From NCBI RefSeq assembly GCF_009828115.1, contig NZ_WTYL01000001.1:1116001-1180000 (forward strand): a stretch of 64,000 nt of DNA, read 5' to 3'. The notes under the pieces are model-generated. The model made no database searches. It saw only the letters and a program-made list of their open reading frames with translations, and was not told the origin of the DNA. A program made the position numbers and the translations under genes. Below, piece after piece: positions 36,105 to 46,062 of the stretch (its first letter is position 1; each line of letters opens with the position of its first letter). This DNA is from Allopontixanthobacter sediminis. GTDB taxonomy: Bacteria > Pseudomonadota > Alphaproteobacteria > Sphingomonadales > Sphingomonadaceae.

Positions 36105-36800
36105 TTAACGGCCGGTTGGCTGCTGGGGCGCCGGCGTCGCAGCTGGAGCCGTACCGTTCTGGGCAGCCTGGGCCGCGTTTTCCGCCGCCTGCCGTTCGCG
36201 CTGTTCGCGCGGCAGCCAACCCGGAGGGGGTACCAGCTGCGCGTTAGGCAGAAGTGCGTCGATCTCGTTGATCACGTCCTGCGTCATGTTGTATTTCGCA
36301 TCGGCGAACAGCACGGTGCCGGACGACACATCGAGAATGAGCGTGATCTTCCGCTTGGTCGCGGCCGCCTGAACTGCCTTGTCCAATTGATCTTCGATCT
36401 GTTCCTGAACATAGGCGCGGCTGAGTGCGACGGGCTGGACCAACTGCTGCAATTCCTGCTGGCCAGCTTGCTGGATCTGCTGAATCTGCTGGGCTTGCTG
36501 CTGCAATGTCGCCTGCGCAACATTGGCTTGCTCGTCGGCGCGGAATTTGTCGATCATCGGCTGCAATTGCGCGGACAATTGGTCACGGCGCGCGTTCGCT
36601 TGATCGATTTGCGGCTTGTACGTTGTCGGGCGCTGCTGCTCCGCGATCTTGAAAGCGTTCGCATTTGCGACCGCGGCCGGAAGGTTTACAACTCCGATAC
36701 CCTGGGCAACCTGCTGTGCGGCAACGGGCGCGGCAAGGAAGGGAACCGAGGCAGTCAACATGAGTCCGGCCGCGAAGACCGGCTTGAGAAGAGTTTTCAT
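36105..36800 (-). CDS. Periplasmic chaperone Skp/OmpH-like
   Basis: 231 residues: signal peptide (about 1-28, ending PVAAQQ), a long glutamine-rich helix (about 55-135, coiled-coil like, [16 protein letters not shown]) and an Ala/Pro/Gln-rich tail. Skp-type chaperones hold unfolded outer-membrane proteins for BamA. Longer than E. coli Skp by about 70 residues, mostly in the low-complexity C-terminus. Starts 1 nt inside the bamA stop (TAATG). Confidence 0.9.
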   Translation of the reverse strand: MKTLLKPVFAAGLMLTASVPFLAAPVAAQQVAQGIGVVNLPAAVANANAFKIAEQQRPTTYKPQIDQANARRDQLSAQLQPMIDKFRADEQANVAQATLQQQAQQIQQIQQAGQQELQQLVQPVALSRAYVQEQIEDQLDKAVQAAATKRKITLILDVSSGTVLFADAKYNMTQDVINEIDALLPNAQLVPPPGWLPREQRERQAAENAAQAAQNGTAPAATPAPQQPTGR

Positions 36801-39538
36801 TAGAATTGTGTTCCTACGTTAAACGAGAATTTCTTGGTGTCATCGCCCTCGACTGTTTTCAGCGCATGGGCGAAATCGATCCGGAACGGCCCAAACGGCG
36901 AATTCCAGTTGACCCCGACACCGATCACTACACGTGGGCTCGGGGAATCGCCGACGAAGACTTCGCGGAAGCGGCGACTGGTATCAAAAAACTGCGGATT
37001 TGTCGAACCGTCCGGCGCGATCGGGTTGGTGACCGGCAACTGGACCGGATCGCCATCATCATTAACGCCGGGTTGCAGATACAGCAATTCGCCGTTGGCA
37101 TTCACCTGCGGAATTCCGTTCGGGAAATCCTGCAGGATCGGCTCGGTCACACTGAACAACGCGCCGACATCGGCATAGATCGAGGGACGCAGACCCAGTT
37201 CCCGGGCACCGCTGCCGAGCGGTATTTCAAGCTCGACGCGGCCACGGTAATACGCTTTCCCGCCAATGGCGTCGTCGATCAGTGTGTTCTGTTCCCGCGC
37301 TTCGTCGATGGTCAGCAGGACGGGCGGCGTCGTCGCATCGTCATCGTCATCGACATACGGGAGGCGAACCACGCGCGGGCCGACGCCGCGAATGTCAAAG
37401 CCGCGCAAATCGGGCTCACCCAGGAAAAAGCGGTCGTTCAGGCGAATATTATCGCTGCCCGGCCCGCGGTCCTCGAAGCCCTTGATGTAGCCGCCTTCCG
37501 CCGTGGCGGACAGGATGAAACCGTTGAACACGTTCCAGTATTGCGCTGCCCTGCCCCGCGCCCGGAGATATTTTACCGAGCCGCCCAGGCCGGCAAATTC
37601 CAGGCCCAGCGACGCAGAGTTACCGCGCGTCGGACGGAACCGGCTGTCGGTCGCATCATACGCCAATGTCGCGCCGAGGATCGAGCTGGTCCGCTTGCCG
37701 ATCGCATCGCACAGGAACCGGCCCGCCAGGATCGGGTCGCAGGTACGCGTTCCGTCACCGTCACGGTCACTGAAGAACTGGTTCTGATCGAGCGACACGT
37801 CATCGTAATTGAAGGTATAGCTGCCGATCAGCGAAAGATATTCGGTCAGCGGTACGCCGAGCCGCAAAGACGCGCCGGTGGTTGCCTGTTCGAAGGTGGT
37901 GTTGCGTTCGCTGTTGGCAAAATTGAAGCTGTTGAAATCGCGCCGGTACAAATCGATCCCGGCTGAAATGTTCCGGTCGAACAGGTACGGTTCCGCGAAG
38001 CTCAGATTGAACGAGCGCGAATAGCGCGAGTAATTGACGCTGGCACCGACCGTCTGGCCGCGCCCGCGAAAGTTACGCTGGCGGATCGATCCGGACAGGA
38101 TGAAGCTCTCGATCGAGGAGAAACCGGCTGACAGCTGCAATTCACCCGTCGGCTGTTCTTCGACGTTGGCTTCCAGGATGATCCGGTCGGGCTCGCTGCC
38201 GGGCTTCTGTTCGACTTCGAAGTTTTCCTGGAAAAACCCGAGCGACTTGATCCGGTTGGTTGTCCGCTTGACCTGCAGCGAGTTGAACGCATCGCCTTCC
38301 GCGACGCGGAACTCCCGGCGCAGAACCTTGTCCTGCGTCAGGGTATTGCCGTTCACATCGACCCGCTCGACATACACTCGCGGTGCCTCCCTCAGGACAT
38401 AGGTAATGTCCATCGTGAGGTCTTCCTTGTTGCGGCTGAAGTCGGGCTGCACCTCGGCAAACGCATAGCCGAAAGTTCCGGCCAACTCGCTGAGTTGCTC
38501 GACGGTGTCTTCCACGGCTTTCGCGTCGTACCAGTCGCCGGATTTCATCCGGAGGTTTTCGGTCATCCGCTCGCTGTCGAAATCGCGCAATTCGCTTTCG
38601 ACCTTAACATCGCCGAATTTGTAGCGTTCGCCTTCTTCGACCACATAGGTGATGATGAAGTCGCGCTTGTCCGGGGTCAATTCGGCAACGGCCGAGACAA
38701 CCCGGAAATCGGCGTATCCTTCGGTGAGATAAAACTGCCGCAGTTTCTGCTGGTCGAACGCCAGCCGGTCCGGGTCGTAGCTGGTGTTGGAACTGAGGAA
38801 GCTGGTCAGCCGCGCCTGCTTGGTGACCATTTCACCGCGCAGATCGCTATCGGAAAACTGTTCGTTGCCGATGATGTTGATCTGGCGAACCTTGGACTTG
38901 GGGCCTTCGGAAATCTCGAACACGATATCGACCCGGTTCTGGCTCAGCTGGACCATCTTGGGTTCGACGGTTGCGGCAAACCGGCCCTGCCGCTTGTACA
39001 GCTCGATGATCCTCGCAACGTCGGCGCGGACTTTCGAGCGGGTGAAGATCTGACGGGGGGCAAGCTTGATTTCAGGGACGATCTTATCGTCCTTGATACG
39101 CTTGTTGCCTTCCAGGATGATACGATTGATGACCGGGTTTTCCGTGACGTTGATCACGACATTGCCGCCATCGTTGCGCACGCTGAAATTGGAGAACAAT
39201 TCGGTCGCAGCGAGGTCTTTCAGCGCCTGGTCGGCGTCGGCCTGGGTATAAGGTTCGCCCACGCGCAGCCGGATGTAGCTGAGGATCGTCTGGGCCTCCA
39301 GCCGCTCCGAACCTTCGACGGTAATCGTCTGGATGATGTCCGAGCGCGGCGCGGCCGGCGGTGGCGTCAATTGCGGAACCGTGACCTGCGGGGTCGCCGG
39401 TTGGGGTGCCGGTGCCGAGGTGTCCTGCGCTGCCAACGCGGCAGGCATTCCGGCCAGTATCGTCCCGCCCAGCAAGGCCAGCGCGAGACGCGCGGCAGGT
39501 TTCAAATGTTGTTCGCCTGCCATTGTCCGTCCATTCAT
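36800..39538 (-). CDS. bamA: Outer membrane assembly factor BamA
   Basis: 912-residue outer-membrane insertase. Signal peptide (to about 37, ending ALAAQ), Pro-rich linker, five POTRA domains (about 60-440) and a 16-strand barrel with a terminal Phe (NVGTQF). The barrel includes several acidic loops (e.g. DDDDDATT). ATG at 39538 is chosen; ATG at 39523 is nearly as good. The longer frame to 39652 is not protein-like. It sits between rseP and skp as usual. Confidence 0.95.
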   Translation of the reverse strand: MNGRTMAGEQHLKPAARLALALLGGTILAGMPAALAAQDTSAPAPQPATPQVTVPQLTPPPAAPRSDIIQTITVEGSERLEAQTILSYIRLRVGEPYTQADADQALKDLAATELFSNFSVRNDGGNVVINVTENPVINRIILEGNKRIKDDKIVPEIKLAPRQIFTRSKVRADVARIIELYKRQGRFAATVEPKMVQLSQNRVDIVFEISEGPKSKVRQINIIGNEQFSDSDLRGEMVTKQARLTSFLSSNTSYDPDRLAFDQQKLRQFYLTEGYADFRVVSAVAELTPDKRDFIITYVVEEGERYKFGDVKVESELRDFDSERMTENLRMKSGDWYDAKAVEDTVEQLSELAGTFGYAFAEVQPDFSRNKEDLTMDITYVLREAPRVYVERVDVNGNTLTQDKVLRREFRVAEGDAFNSLQVKRTTNRIKSLGFFQENFEVEQKPGSEPDRIILEANVEEQPTGELQLSAGFSSIESFILSGSIRQRNFRGRGQTVGASVNYSRYSRSFNLSFAEPYLFDRNISAGIDLYRRDFNSFNFANSERNTTFEQATTGASLRLGVPLTEYLSLIGSYTFNYDDVSLDQNQFFSDRDGDGTRTCDPILAGRFLCDAIGKRTSSILGATLAYDATDSRFRPTRGNSASLGLEFAGLGGSVKYLRARGRAAQYWNVFNGFILSATAEGGYIKGFEDRGPGSDNIRLNDRFFLGEPDLRGFDIRGVGPRVVRLPYVDDDDDATTPPVLLTIDEAREQNTLIDDAIGGKAYYRGRVELEIPLGSGARELGLRPSIYADVGALFSVTEPILQDFPNGIPQVNANGELLYLQPGVNDDGDPVQLPVTNPIAPDGSTNPQFFDTSRRFREVFVGDSPSPRVVIGVGVNWNSPFGPFRIDFAHALKTVEGDDTKKFSFNVGTQF

Positions 39539-39712
39539 TGACGCGGGTATCCCGTCCAAATTACAAATTACCAGTGCATCCGCCAGACCGGCCAATCGGA
39601 CCGAGACGGCGGAAACAAGTTTGCCGCCCTCTGCCCGATGCCGCGCCCCCAATCAAGCAGTGCAACGCGCCATCCCCCGCGCAAATACTTCGATCCCCCG
39701 CGAATACCTCGC

Positions 39713-40831
39713 CTAGCTACCGAAAACCGGCAGCGAGAGGATGTCATTCGCCGTAACAAACACCATCAGTCCAAGCACCAACGCCATTCCCACCCGAAAT
39801 GCCATATCCTGGCCCCGGGCCCCGACCGGCTTCCGGCGAACAGCTTCGGCCGCGTAAAAAGCAAGGTGTCCGCCATCGAGACCGGGGATTGGCAGGAGGT
39901 TAATGAATGCCAAGTTAATTGAAATCAGCGCGACAAAGCCGATGAACGGCAAAAGCCCGAGGGACAGCTGTTCGCCGGAATATTTCGCTATTTTTATGGG
40001 GCCGCCCAGTTCCTTCACCGAACGGTCGCCGGATATGATCTGGCCCAGGCCGCTCACCATCATGGTGGTGATCTTCCAGCACTCGGATGCGGCATAGCTG
40101 ACGGAGTCGAGTGGTCCGAGTTGGACGAACTCACCGGAATTGGGCATCACACCGATCTGTCCGACGCGCCCTTCATTACCGAACTGGTCGGTCCGGATAA
40201 CGCTTTGGGCGGTGATCGGGATCGTGACCATGTCGCCGTCACGCTCGACAGACATGACGAGTTCGCGGCCGGGGAAAGGCAGGATTTCGTCAACCACCTC
40301 GTAGAAATCCCCAACCGGCTTACCGTTAAGCGCGGTAATCCGGTCACCGATTTCAAGACCGGCGTCTCGGGCGACCGATTGCTCCGAAAAGCCCCCGACG
40401 ACCGGCGCGATCACCGGCTTGCCGATCGCCATGGCGAACGCGGCGAAGATTGCGATCGCGACAATAATGTTGGTCGCGGGACCAGCAAAAACGATCAGCG
40501 CCCGCTTCCACAGTTCCGCTTTGTGGAAGCTGCCATCGAAAGGTTCTTCGGAAGCTGACCCGCGCACAGAGGAGTCGGGCATACTCGCCGCGTTCATGTC
40601 GCCCTTGAACTGGACGTAGCCGCCAAGAGGAAGTGCGGACAGTTTCCACCGGGTTCCGCGCTGGTCGGTAAACCCGGCCAGTTCCTTGCCGAAGCCAATA
40701 GAAAACGCATCGGCCTTAACGCCGAAAAACCGTCCGACCAGGTAATGGCCGAATTCATGGATCGTCACCAGCGGTCCCAGCAGCAGCAGGAAACCGATCA
40801 GGTACATCCAGAAAGGAGGCGATTCGAACAC
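39713..40831 (-). CDS. rseP: Site-2 zinc metalloprotease RseP
   Basis: 372-residue M50 intramembrane protease. Zinc motif HEFGH at residues 25-29 in helix 1, a PDZ region (about 120-210) and LDGGHL near 315 in the last helices. It cleaves anti-sigma factors and signal-peptide remnants. Start GTG at 40831 is immediately after the dxr stop (TGAGTG), with GGAG upstream in dxr. No rseA-like target in the window. Confidence 0.95.
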   Translation of the reverse strand: MFESPPFWMYLIGFLLLLGPLVTIHEFGHYLVGRFFGVKADAFSIGFGKELAGFTDQRGTRWKLSALPLGGYVQFKGDMNAASMPDSSVRGSASEEPFDGSFHKAELWKRALIVFAGPATNIIVAIAIFAAFAMAIGKPVIAPVVGGFSEQSVARDAGLEIGDRITALNGKPVGDFYEVVDEILPFPGRELVMSVERDGDMVTIPITAQSVIRTDQFGNEGRVGQIGVMPNSGEFVQLGPLDSVSYAASECWKITTMMVSGLGQIISGDRSVKELGGPIKIAKYSGEQLSLGLLPFIGFVALISINLAFINLLPIPGLDGGHLAFYAAEAVRRKPVGARGQDMAFRVGMALVLGLMVFVTANDILSLPVFGS

Positions 40832-41989
40832 TCAGCAGGACTCCAGTAACTGCGCCGCCCGATGGCGGGCTTGCCGGTCCACGGCCAGCACATCCTCGAG
40901 GGTGGCTGGCGCGGGCGGGATTTCTTGATTCAGGGCTTGCTCCACCAATACCGCGATATTTGTGAACCCTATCTTACCGGCAAGGAATGCAGCCACCGCG
41001 ATTTCGTTCGCCGCGTTGAGCACTGCCGGCGCCGCGCCCCCGGCCCGTGCGGCCTCGCGCGCCAAGCGGGTTGCGGGGAAAAGCTGCTCGTCCGGCGTAA
41101 AGAAACTCAGCTCGCCGATTGCCGGCAGGTCCAGCGGCGTACAGGGGGTGTCCATCCGCTTTGGCCAGGCGAGGCAGGATGCGATCGGCACCCGCATGTC
41201 GGAGGGGCCGAGCTGTGCGAGTGTCGATCCATCTCGATACTCGACCATCGAATGGATCACGCTCTGTGGGTGGATCACGATCCGTAACCGGTCCAAGCCG
41301 ACGGGAAACAGGTGGTGCGCCTCGATGAATTCGAGGCCCTTGTTCATCATCGTGGCGGAATCGACACTGATTTTGGCGCCCATGTCCCAATTGGGATGCG
41401 CGACGGCCTGTTCCGGCGTTGCTGCCGCCAGTTGCTCAGCGGTCCAGGTCCGGAAGGGCCCGCCACTGGCGGTCAGGGTGATCCAGCGAACCTCCGCCAC
41501 ATCGTTGCCCTGCAGGCACTGGAAGATCGCGTTATGTTCGGAATCGACCGGCAACAGCGTTGCTCCGGTGCGGGCGATTGCTGCCGTCATGACGTCACCG
41601 GCGGATACCAGTGCTTCCTTGTTAGCGAGAGCAATTGTCCCGCCCGTTTCAATCGCCGCCATCGTGGGGGCAAGACCGGCACAGCCCACGATTGCCGCGA
41701 TCGTCACGTCCACCGGGCGTGCAGCAGCCTCGCACAGCGCGGTGACCCCGCCCGCAGCCTCTACACCGCTGCCAGCGAGGGCTTCGCGCAGTTCCGGCAG
41801 GCAGCTCTCGTCGCTGACCACGGCAATTTCCGCGCTGAATTCACGGGCCAGCACCGCGAGTTCCTGTGCGCTGCAATTCGCGGTTAGCGCGGAGACGCGC
41901 CAAGCTTCGGGGTTGCGGCGCACGAGGTCGAGGGTTGAGGCACCTACCGAGCCGGTCGCGCCGAGGATGGAAATCGACCTCTTGCTCAT
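40832..41989 (-). CDS. dxr: 1-deoxy-D-xylulose 5-phosphate reductoisomerase
   Basis: 385-residue NADPH enzyme making MEP, the first committed step of the non-mevalonate isoprenoid pathway. NADPH motif ILGATGSVG at the start; the metal/substrate region reads ALANKEALVSAG, PVDSEHNAIFQ and MNKGLEFIEA. ATG at 41989 overlaps the cdsA stop; the open frame beyond it is antiphase of cdsA. Confidence 0.96.
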   Translation of the reverse strand: MSKRSISILGATGSVGASTLDLVRRNPEAWRVSALTANCSAQELAVLAREFSAEIAVVSDESCLPELREALAGSGVEAAGGVTALCEAAARPVDVTIAAIVGCAGLAPTMAAIETGGTIALANKEALVSAGDVMTAAIARTGATLLPVDSEHNAIFQCLQGNDVAEVRWITLTASGGPFRTWTAEQLAAATPEQAVAHPNWDMGAKISVDSATMMNKGLEFIEAHHLFPVGLDRLRIVIHPQSVIHSMVEYRDGSTLAQLGPSDMRVPIASCLAWPKRMDTPCTPLDLPAIGELSFFTPDEQLFPATRLAREAARAGGAAPAVLNAANEIAVAAFLAGKIGFTNIAVLVEQALNQEIPPAPATLEDVLAVDRQARHRAAQLLESC

Positions 41990-42669
41990 AGCAACGTACT
42001 CAGCACTCCGACAACCAGCGCGACGGGAAGCAGCCCGTCCACCCGGTCGAGCACTCCGCCATGTCCGGGGATGAGCTTCGAGCTGTCCTTTACGCCCGCT
42101 TTCCGTTTCAGCCAGCTTTCGAAGAAGTCGCCAATCTGCGCAATCACCGCGAGAACCGCGCCCACAATCGCGGCGCCCAATGGCTGTTCCCACGTTGCGT
42201 CGAGCCGCGCGGGCAGCAAGAACTGTGCGCTGAGATACAGCCACAATCCGGCGCACAGCATCGCGCCGATAAGGCCGGCCCAGGTCTTCGACGGGGATAT
42301 CCGCCGCGCGATCTTGGGCCCGCCGATCGTCCGGCCGAACAGGTAGCCGCCGGTATCGGTGGCAATCACGACCCCGAGCACGGCGATCAGGTAGTAGGAT
42401 TCAAGCTGCGCCAGCACCCCCGCCGCGACGAAGATATAGGCCGCGCCCGCAAGGATCGCGGCGAGCCGGAACGAAATGTTGCCCGTCGCCTTCACGATCA
42501 GCAACACCAGTTCGACAAAAGCGATCAGCGCCACGACGCCGATGAAGGTGTCAAGGACCGTGCCGCCGAAATAGAATGCGGTCCCTGCCAGCGCCAACAT
42601 CACCGCCGCCGAGATCAGCCGCACAAGCAAATCCGACGCGCCCTTTGCTGTCCCATTTGCGGGAGTCAT
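41986..42669 (-). CDS. cdsA: Phosphatidate cytidylyltransferase
   Basis: 227-residue membrane enzyme making CDP-diacylglycerol, the substrate of PgsA and PssA encoded elsewhere in the window. The CTP-transferase signature near the C-terminus is present (SKLIPGHGGVLDRVDGLL). ATG at 42669 is likely; a TTG at 42684 would overlap uppS by 14 nt. Confidence 0.94.
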   Translation of the reverse strand: MTPANGTAKGASDLLVRLISAAVMLALAGTAFYFGGTVLDTFIGVVALIAFVELVLLIVKATGNISFRLAAILAGAAYIFVAAGVLAQLESYYLIAVLGVVIATDTGGYLFGRTIGGPKIARRISPSKTWAGLIGAMLCAGLWLYLSAQFLLPARLDATWEQPLGAAIVGAVLAVIAQIGDFFESWLKRKAGVKDSSKLIPGHGGVLDRVDGLLPVALVVGVLSTLL

Positions 42670-42670
42670 C

Positions 42671-43363
42671 TCAGCGTCCGCCAAAGCGCCGCTCCCTGGT
42701 AGCGAAATCGTCGAGCGCGTTCTGCAAATGCTCAGGGGTGAAATCGGGCCACAACACGTCGGTAAAACTCATTTCTGCATAAGCTGCCTGCCATAGCAGG
42801 AAATTCGACAGCCGTACCTCGCCCGATGTCCGGATCAGCAAGTCGAGCGGCGGCAGGTCTGCTGTATCGAGTTCAGCGGCAATGCTCTCCGCCGTAATAG
42901 CACCCTTCACCGCCGCCTTTGTCGCAGCCCGGGCGATTTCCTGCTGCGAGCCGTAATTTAGCGCGACCGCAAGAATGTTGGAACCACCCGAGGTCTGTTC
43001 CAGAGCATCTTCGAGCATGTGGACGATATCGGGCGCAAGCCCTTGCCAATCACCGATAATTTTCAACCGGACATCGTTGGCAATGAATTCGGGAAGGTCC
43101 GATTTGATGAACTTGCGCATCAGGTTCATGAGGTCGGACACTTCATCGTCCGGCCGGTTCCAGTTCTCGCTCGAGAAAGCGTAGAGCGTCAGGCACTCGA
43201 CCCCCATGCTCTCGACACTGCGGACCAGCCGGCGCACCGCTTCCACGCCGCGCTGGTGGCCCATCGCTCGCGGCAGATGCTTGCGCTTCGCCCAGCGGCC
43301 GTTGCCGTCCATGATGATGGCGACGTGTTTCGCCCTGGTCACAGAGCCTCGTCTCGCGAACAT
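42671..43363 (-). CDS. uppS: Undecaprenyl diphosphate synthase
   Basis: 230-residue cis-prenyltransferase making the C55 lipid carrier. Asp19 (IIMDGNGRW) binds the diphosphate, and the RTSGEVRLSNFLLWQ and AYAE segments complete the active site. The product serves peptidoglycan and polysaccharide synthesis. Between frr and cdsA. Confidence 0.96.
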   Translation of the reverse strand: MFARRGSVTRAKHVAIIMDGNGRWAKRKHLPRAMGHQRGVEAVRRLVRSVESMGVECLTLYAFSSENWNRPDDEVSDLMNLMRKFIKSDLPEFIANDVRLKIIGDWQGLAPDIVHMLEDALEQTSGGSNILAVALNYGSQQEIARAATKAAVKGAITAESIAAELDTADLPPLDLLIRTSGEVRLSNFLLWQAAYAEMSFTDVLWPDFTPEHLQNALDDFATRERRFGGR

Positions 43364-43379
43364 ATATCCAGCCGCTGCA

Positions 43380-43937
43380 TCACTGCGTCAGGATTTCCGT
43401 TTCCTTCGCGGTTGCCGCGGCATCGGCGTCCGCGACGTATTTATCGGTCAGCTTCTGCACGTCGTCCTCGAGGCGCTTGCGTTCGTCCTCGGAGATTTCC
43501 TTCTTCTTCTCGTCATCCTTGAGGGATTCCATCCCGTCGCGGCGAACGTTGCGGATCGCGATCCGCGCTTTTTCGGCATACTGACCGGCCAGCTTCGCCA
43601 GATCCTTGCGGCGGTCCTCGGTCAGGTCCGGGATCGGCAGGCGAATGGTCTGCCCGTCCGTCATCGGGTTGAGGCCCAGCCCCGCCTTGGCGATGCCCTT
43701 TTCCACCGCGCTGACGTTGCCCTTGTCCCACACCTGGACGCTCAGCATCCGCGGTTCGGGGGCGGAGACGGTCGCAACCTGGCTCAACTGCATCATTGCG
43801 CCGTAAACTTCGGCGACCACGGGATCGAGCAACGCAACATTGGCGCGGCCGGTCCTGAGGCCGCTAAGATCGCTCTTCAGCGAATCCACCGCGCCCTGCA
43901 TCCGCCGTTCGATATCGGCTTTGTCGTATTTTGCCAT
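43380..43937 (-). CDS. frr: Ribosome recycling factor
   Basis: 185-residue three-helix-bundle/beta domain factor that splits post-termination ribosomes with [16 protein letters not shown] and [14 protein letters not shown] are family marks. Three bases after the pyrH stop. Confidence 0.97.
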   Translation of the reverse strand: MAKYDKADIERRMQGAVDSLKSDLSGLRTGRANVALLDPVVAEVYGAMMQLSQVATVSAPEPRMLSVQVWDKGNVSAVEKGIAKAGLGLNPMTDGQTIRLPIPDLTEDRRKDLAKLAGQYAEKARIAIRNVRRDGMESLKDDEKKKEISEDERKRLEDDVQKLTDKYVADADAAATAKETEILTQ

Positions 43938-43940
43938 GTC

Positions 43941-44663
43941 TCAGGATTCCTCTTGTACTATGGTCTGAACGCCTTCGCCCGCGAGCACCTTGGCCACGTT
44001 GCCCCGTTCGCGGATTGAAAAGACCACGATGGGAATGTCGTTTTCCCGGCACAGCGACACGGCCGCAGCGTCCATAACCTTCAGATTGTCGGATAGCACC
44101 TTGCCATAAGTGATTGTGTCGAAACGGACCGCGTTTGGAAACAGTTTCGGATCGCGGTCATAGACGCCGTCGACACTGGTGCCCTTCAGCAGCGCATCAC
44201 AGTTCATTTCCGCCGCCCGCAGCGCCGCGCCGGTATCGGTGGTGAAAAACGGGTTTCCGGTACCTGCCGCGAAAATCACGATCCGCCCCTTTTCCAAGTG
44301 CCGTTCGGCCCGGCGGCGGATGTAGGGTTCGCACACCGAAGCCATCGGAATGGCCGACTGCACCCGCGTCGGCACGCCAAGCTTTTCCAGCGCGTTCTGC
44401 ATCGCGAGCGCGTTCATCACGGTGGCAAGCATGCCCATGTAATCGCCCGTGGTCCGGTCCAGACCGCGCGCTGCCCCCGCAACCCCGCGAAAGATGTTGC
44501 CGCCGCCAATGACCAGGCAGACCTCGAGGCCGGTTTCCATGGCCGCCTTCACTTCTTCCGCAAGCCGCACGACATAAGCCGGATCAATCCCGTATTCCTG
44601 CTCCCCCATCAGCACCTCGCCCGACAGTTTCAGCAGGATGCGTTTGTATTGCGGGGCTGTCAT
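43941..44663 (-). CDS. pyrH: UMP kinase
   Basis: 240-residue amino-acid-kinase-fold UMP kinase (UMP to UDP). [14 protein letters not shown] opens the protein, and GGGNIFRG and [12 protein letters not shown] bind substrate. ATG at 44663 is taken; ATG at 44675 (four codons longer) is possible. First gene of pyrH-frr-uppS-cdsA-dxr-rseP-bamA-skp-fabZ. Confidence 0.96.
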   Translation of the reverse strand: MTAPQYKRILLKLSGEVLMGEQEYGIDPAYVVRLAEEVKAAMETGLEVCLVIGGGNIFRGVAGAARGLDRTTGDYMGMLATVMNALAMQNALEKLGVPTRVQSAIPMASVCEPYIRRRAERHLEKGRIVIFAAGTGNPFFTTDTGAALRAAEMNCDALLKGTSVDGVYDRDPKLFPNAVRFDTITYGKVLSDNLKVMDAAAVSLCRENDIPIVVFSIRERGNVAKVLAGEGVQTIVQEES

Positions 44664-44742
44664 AGGGTAGGTCATTCCGGTTAGAGGTAGGTGCGGGCGC
44701 TGTCCTTAGCCGCACGAGGCTTACGGCGCAAAGGGAAAGCCT

Positions 44743-45591
44743 GTGGAAGTGAACAAGCGGCGCCCGTTCCGGTGGCGCAACGTAGCGATTGGACTGGCGC
44801 TGGTGTTTGCGCTCGGTTGCGGCAAGGCGTGGGCGGATACGATGGCAACGCCGCAGGTGGAACGCACCAGCGTGACCATAAGGGGCCTGCCCGCCAACGC
44901 GCCGCCGCTCCGCATCGCCCTCATCAGTGACATCCATGTGGCCGGGCCGGATATGCCCCCCGAACGGCTGGAGGAGATCGTCGCGCAGGTCAACGCGCTG
45001 GAGCCGGATATAGTCGCCATCGCCGGGGACCTCGTCAGCGAAAAGCGAACCGCCACGCATATCTATACTCCGCAGCAGATCGTCGCCCCCCTCGGCAAAT
45101 TGCGTTCGCGGTTTGGAACCTTCGTGGTGCCGGGCAACCACGATCACTGGTTCGACATGCCGGGCCTTGCGCGGGAACTGGGCGCGAACGGCATCACGCT
45201 ACTGGCGAACGAGGCGGTGGTGGCCGGTCCACTGGCGATCGGTGGTCTGGACGATGCCTACACTCGACGCGCCGACCTGCGAGGTACGTTGGCGGCGATG
45301 GAGGGACTGGAGGGCGTGCGGATCATCCTGAGCCACAGTCCTGACCCCTTCCCCCGCGTGCCGCGCGGCGTGCCGCTGATGCTCGCTGGACACACGCATT
45401 GCGGACAGGTCGCTTATCCCTGGGGAGGAGCGCCGGCGACCATGTCCGATTACGGCAACCGCTATGCCTGCGGGCGAGTGGACGAAAATGGAAAGACGCT
45501 GGTCGTCGGCGCAGGCCTTGGCACAAGCTTGCTGCCGCTAAGGCTGTTCACCCGGCCGACGATCTGGTTGATAGAACTGCGGGGAAAATAG
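44743..45591 (+). CDS. Calcineurin-like metallophosphoesterase, membrane/periplasmic
   Basis: 282-residue metallophosphoesterase with an N-terminal helix (about 14-30) that could be an anchor or signal. All metal motifs are present: SDIHV, GDLVSE, GNHDHW, LSHSPDP and AGHTHCGQ. Related enzymes (YkuE/LpxG-like group) hydrolyse phosphodiesters of lipids or nucleotides; UDP-diacylglucosamine hydrolysis is not assumed. Start GTG with AAGGGAAA just upstream. It is transcribed away from pyrH. Confidence 0.85.
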   Translation: MEVNKRRPFRWRNVAIGLALVFALGCGKAWADTMATPQVERTSVTIRGLPANAPPLRIALISDIHVAGPDMPPERLEEIVAQVNALEPDIVAIAGDLVSEKRTATHIYTPQQIVAPLGKLRSRFGTFVVPGNHDHWFDMPGLARELGANGITLLANEAVVAGPLAIGGLDDAYTRRADLRGTLAAMEGLEGVRIILSHSPDPFPRVPRGVPLMLAGHTHCGQVAYPWGGAPATMSDYGNRYACGRVDENGKTLVVGAGLGTSLLPLRLFTRPTIWLIELRGK

Positions 45592-45610
45592 AGCGATACG
45601 CCGAACGCAA

Positions 45611-45635
45611 GGAGGCCGCCAAACTGGCGGCCTCC
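45611..45635. terminator. Bidirectional hairpin between convergent genes
   Basis: GGAGGCCGCCA-AAC-TGGCGGCCTCC, a perfect 11-bp stem with 3-nt loop, between the phosphoesterase and the Gln/Asn-rich gene. No long T-run, but position and strength support termination. Confidence 0.75.
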
Positions 45636-45654
45636 TGCTTAGGTCTGACAAGTA

Positions 45655-45936
45655 TCAGTCTTGCTGACGCTCGCGACTCTGACCTTCAGTGGACGAGTCC
45701 TGACTTCCGGGCTGCCTAGACCGTTCCTGCTGTTCCTGCTGGCCCTGGTTTTGGCCGGTCTCACCAGCTTGGCCCGGTCGGCGGTTCTGACCTTGCTGGT
45801 CCTGACCAGCCTGATTCTGGCCCGCTTGATTCTGGCCTGAGTGGTTTTGCCCTGCCTGGTTCTGACCGGTCTGGGTTTGGCCATCCTGGCCCTGGTTTGC
45901 CTGGTTCTCGTTTGACTGGTTACGATCGTTGTTCAT
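45655..45936 (-). CDS. Gln/Asn/Gly-rich repeat protein
   Basis: 93-residue, strongly hydrophilic protein. Residues 15-65 are imperfect repeats of a 5-residue unit like GQNQA or GQDQQ, matching about 15-bp DNA repeats of the type tggttctgacc; the tail is Gln/Arg/Ser-rich. No membrane helix, no signal. Supported by ATG with AGGA 4 nt upstream and by the repeats keeping this frame; a shifted frame (45639-45884) is Arg-rich. Disordered protein or low-complexity sequence; function unknown. Confidence 0.55.
   Translation of the reverse strand: MNNDRNQSNENQANQGQDGQTQTGQNQAGQNHSGQNQAGQNQAGQDQQGQNRRPGQAGETGQNQGQQEQQERSRQPGSQDSSTEGQSRERQQD
45690..45905 (-). repeat. Degenerate 15-bp tandem repeats in coding region
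   Basis: Minus-strand units of the type caggc/gggccagaatcag repeat with drift; they encode the GQNQA pentapeptides. Copy number is likely variable by slippage. Confidence 0.55.
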
Positions 45937-46062
45937 GACATCCTACTCTTTCTACCTTCTTGAAGAGGCAGGAGAAATACGGATATCGCGATTTTTGGTT
46001 TCGGCGTCCGAGACGAACCGAAGGTTTTTTGCGCCGGAAGATTTTGCAGTCAAAGAAGCACG

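Noticed and set aside
45690-45905. CRISPR-like array
   Set aside because: The repeats are short, degenerate, in a coding frame and without spacers; they encode the Gln/Asn repeats.
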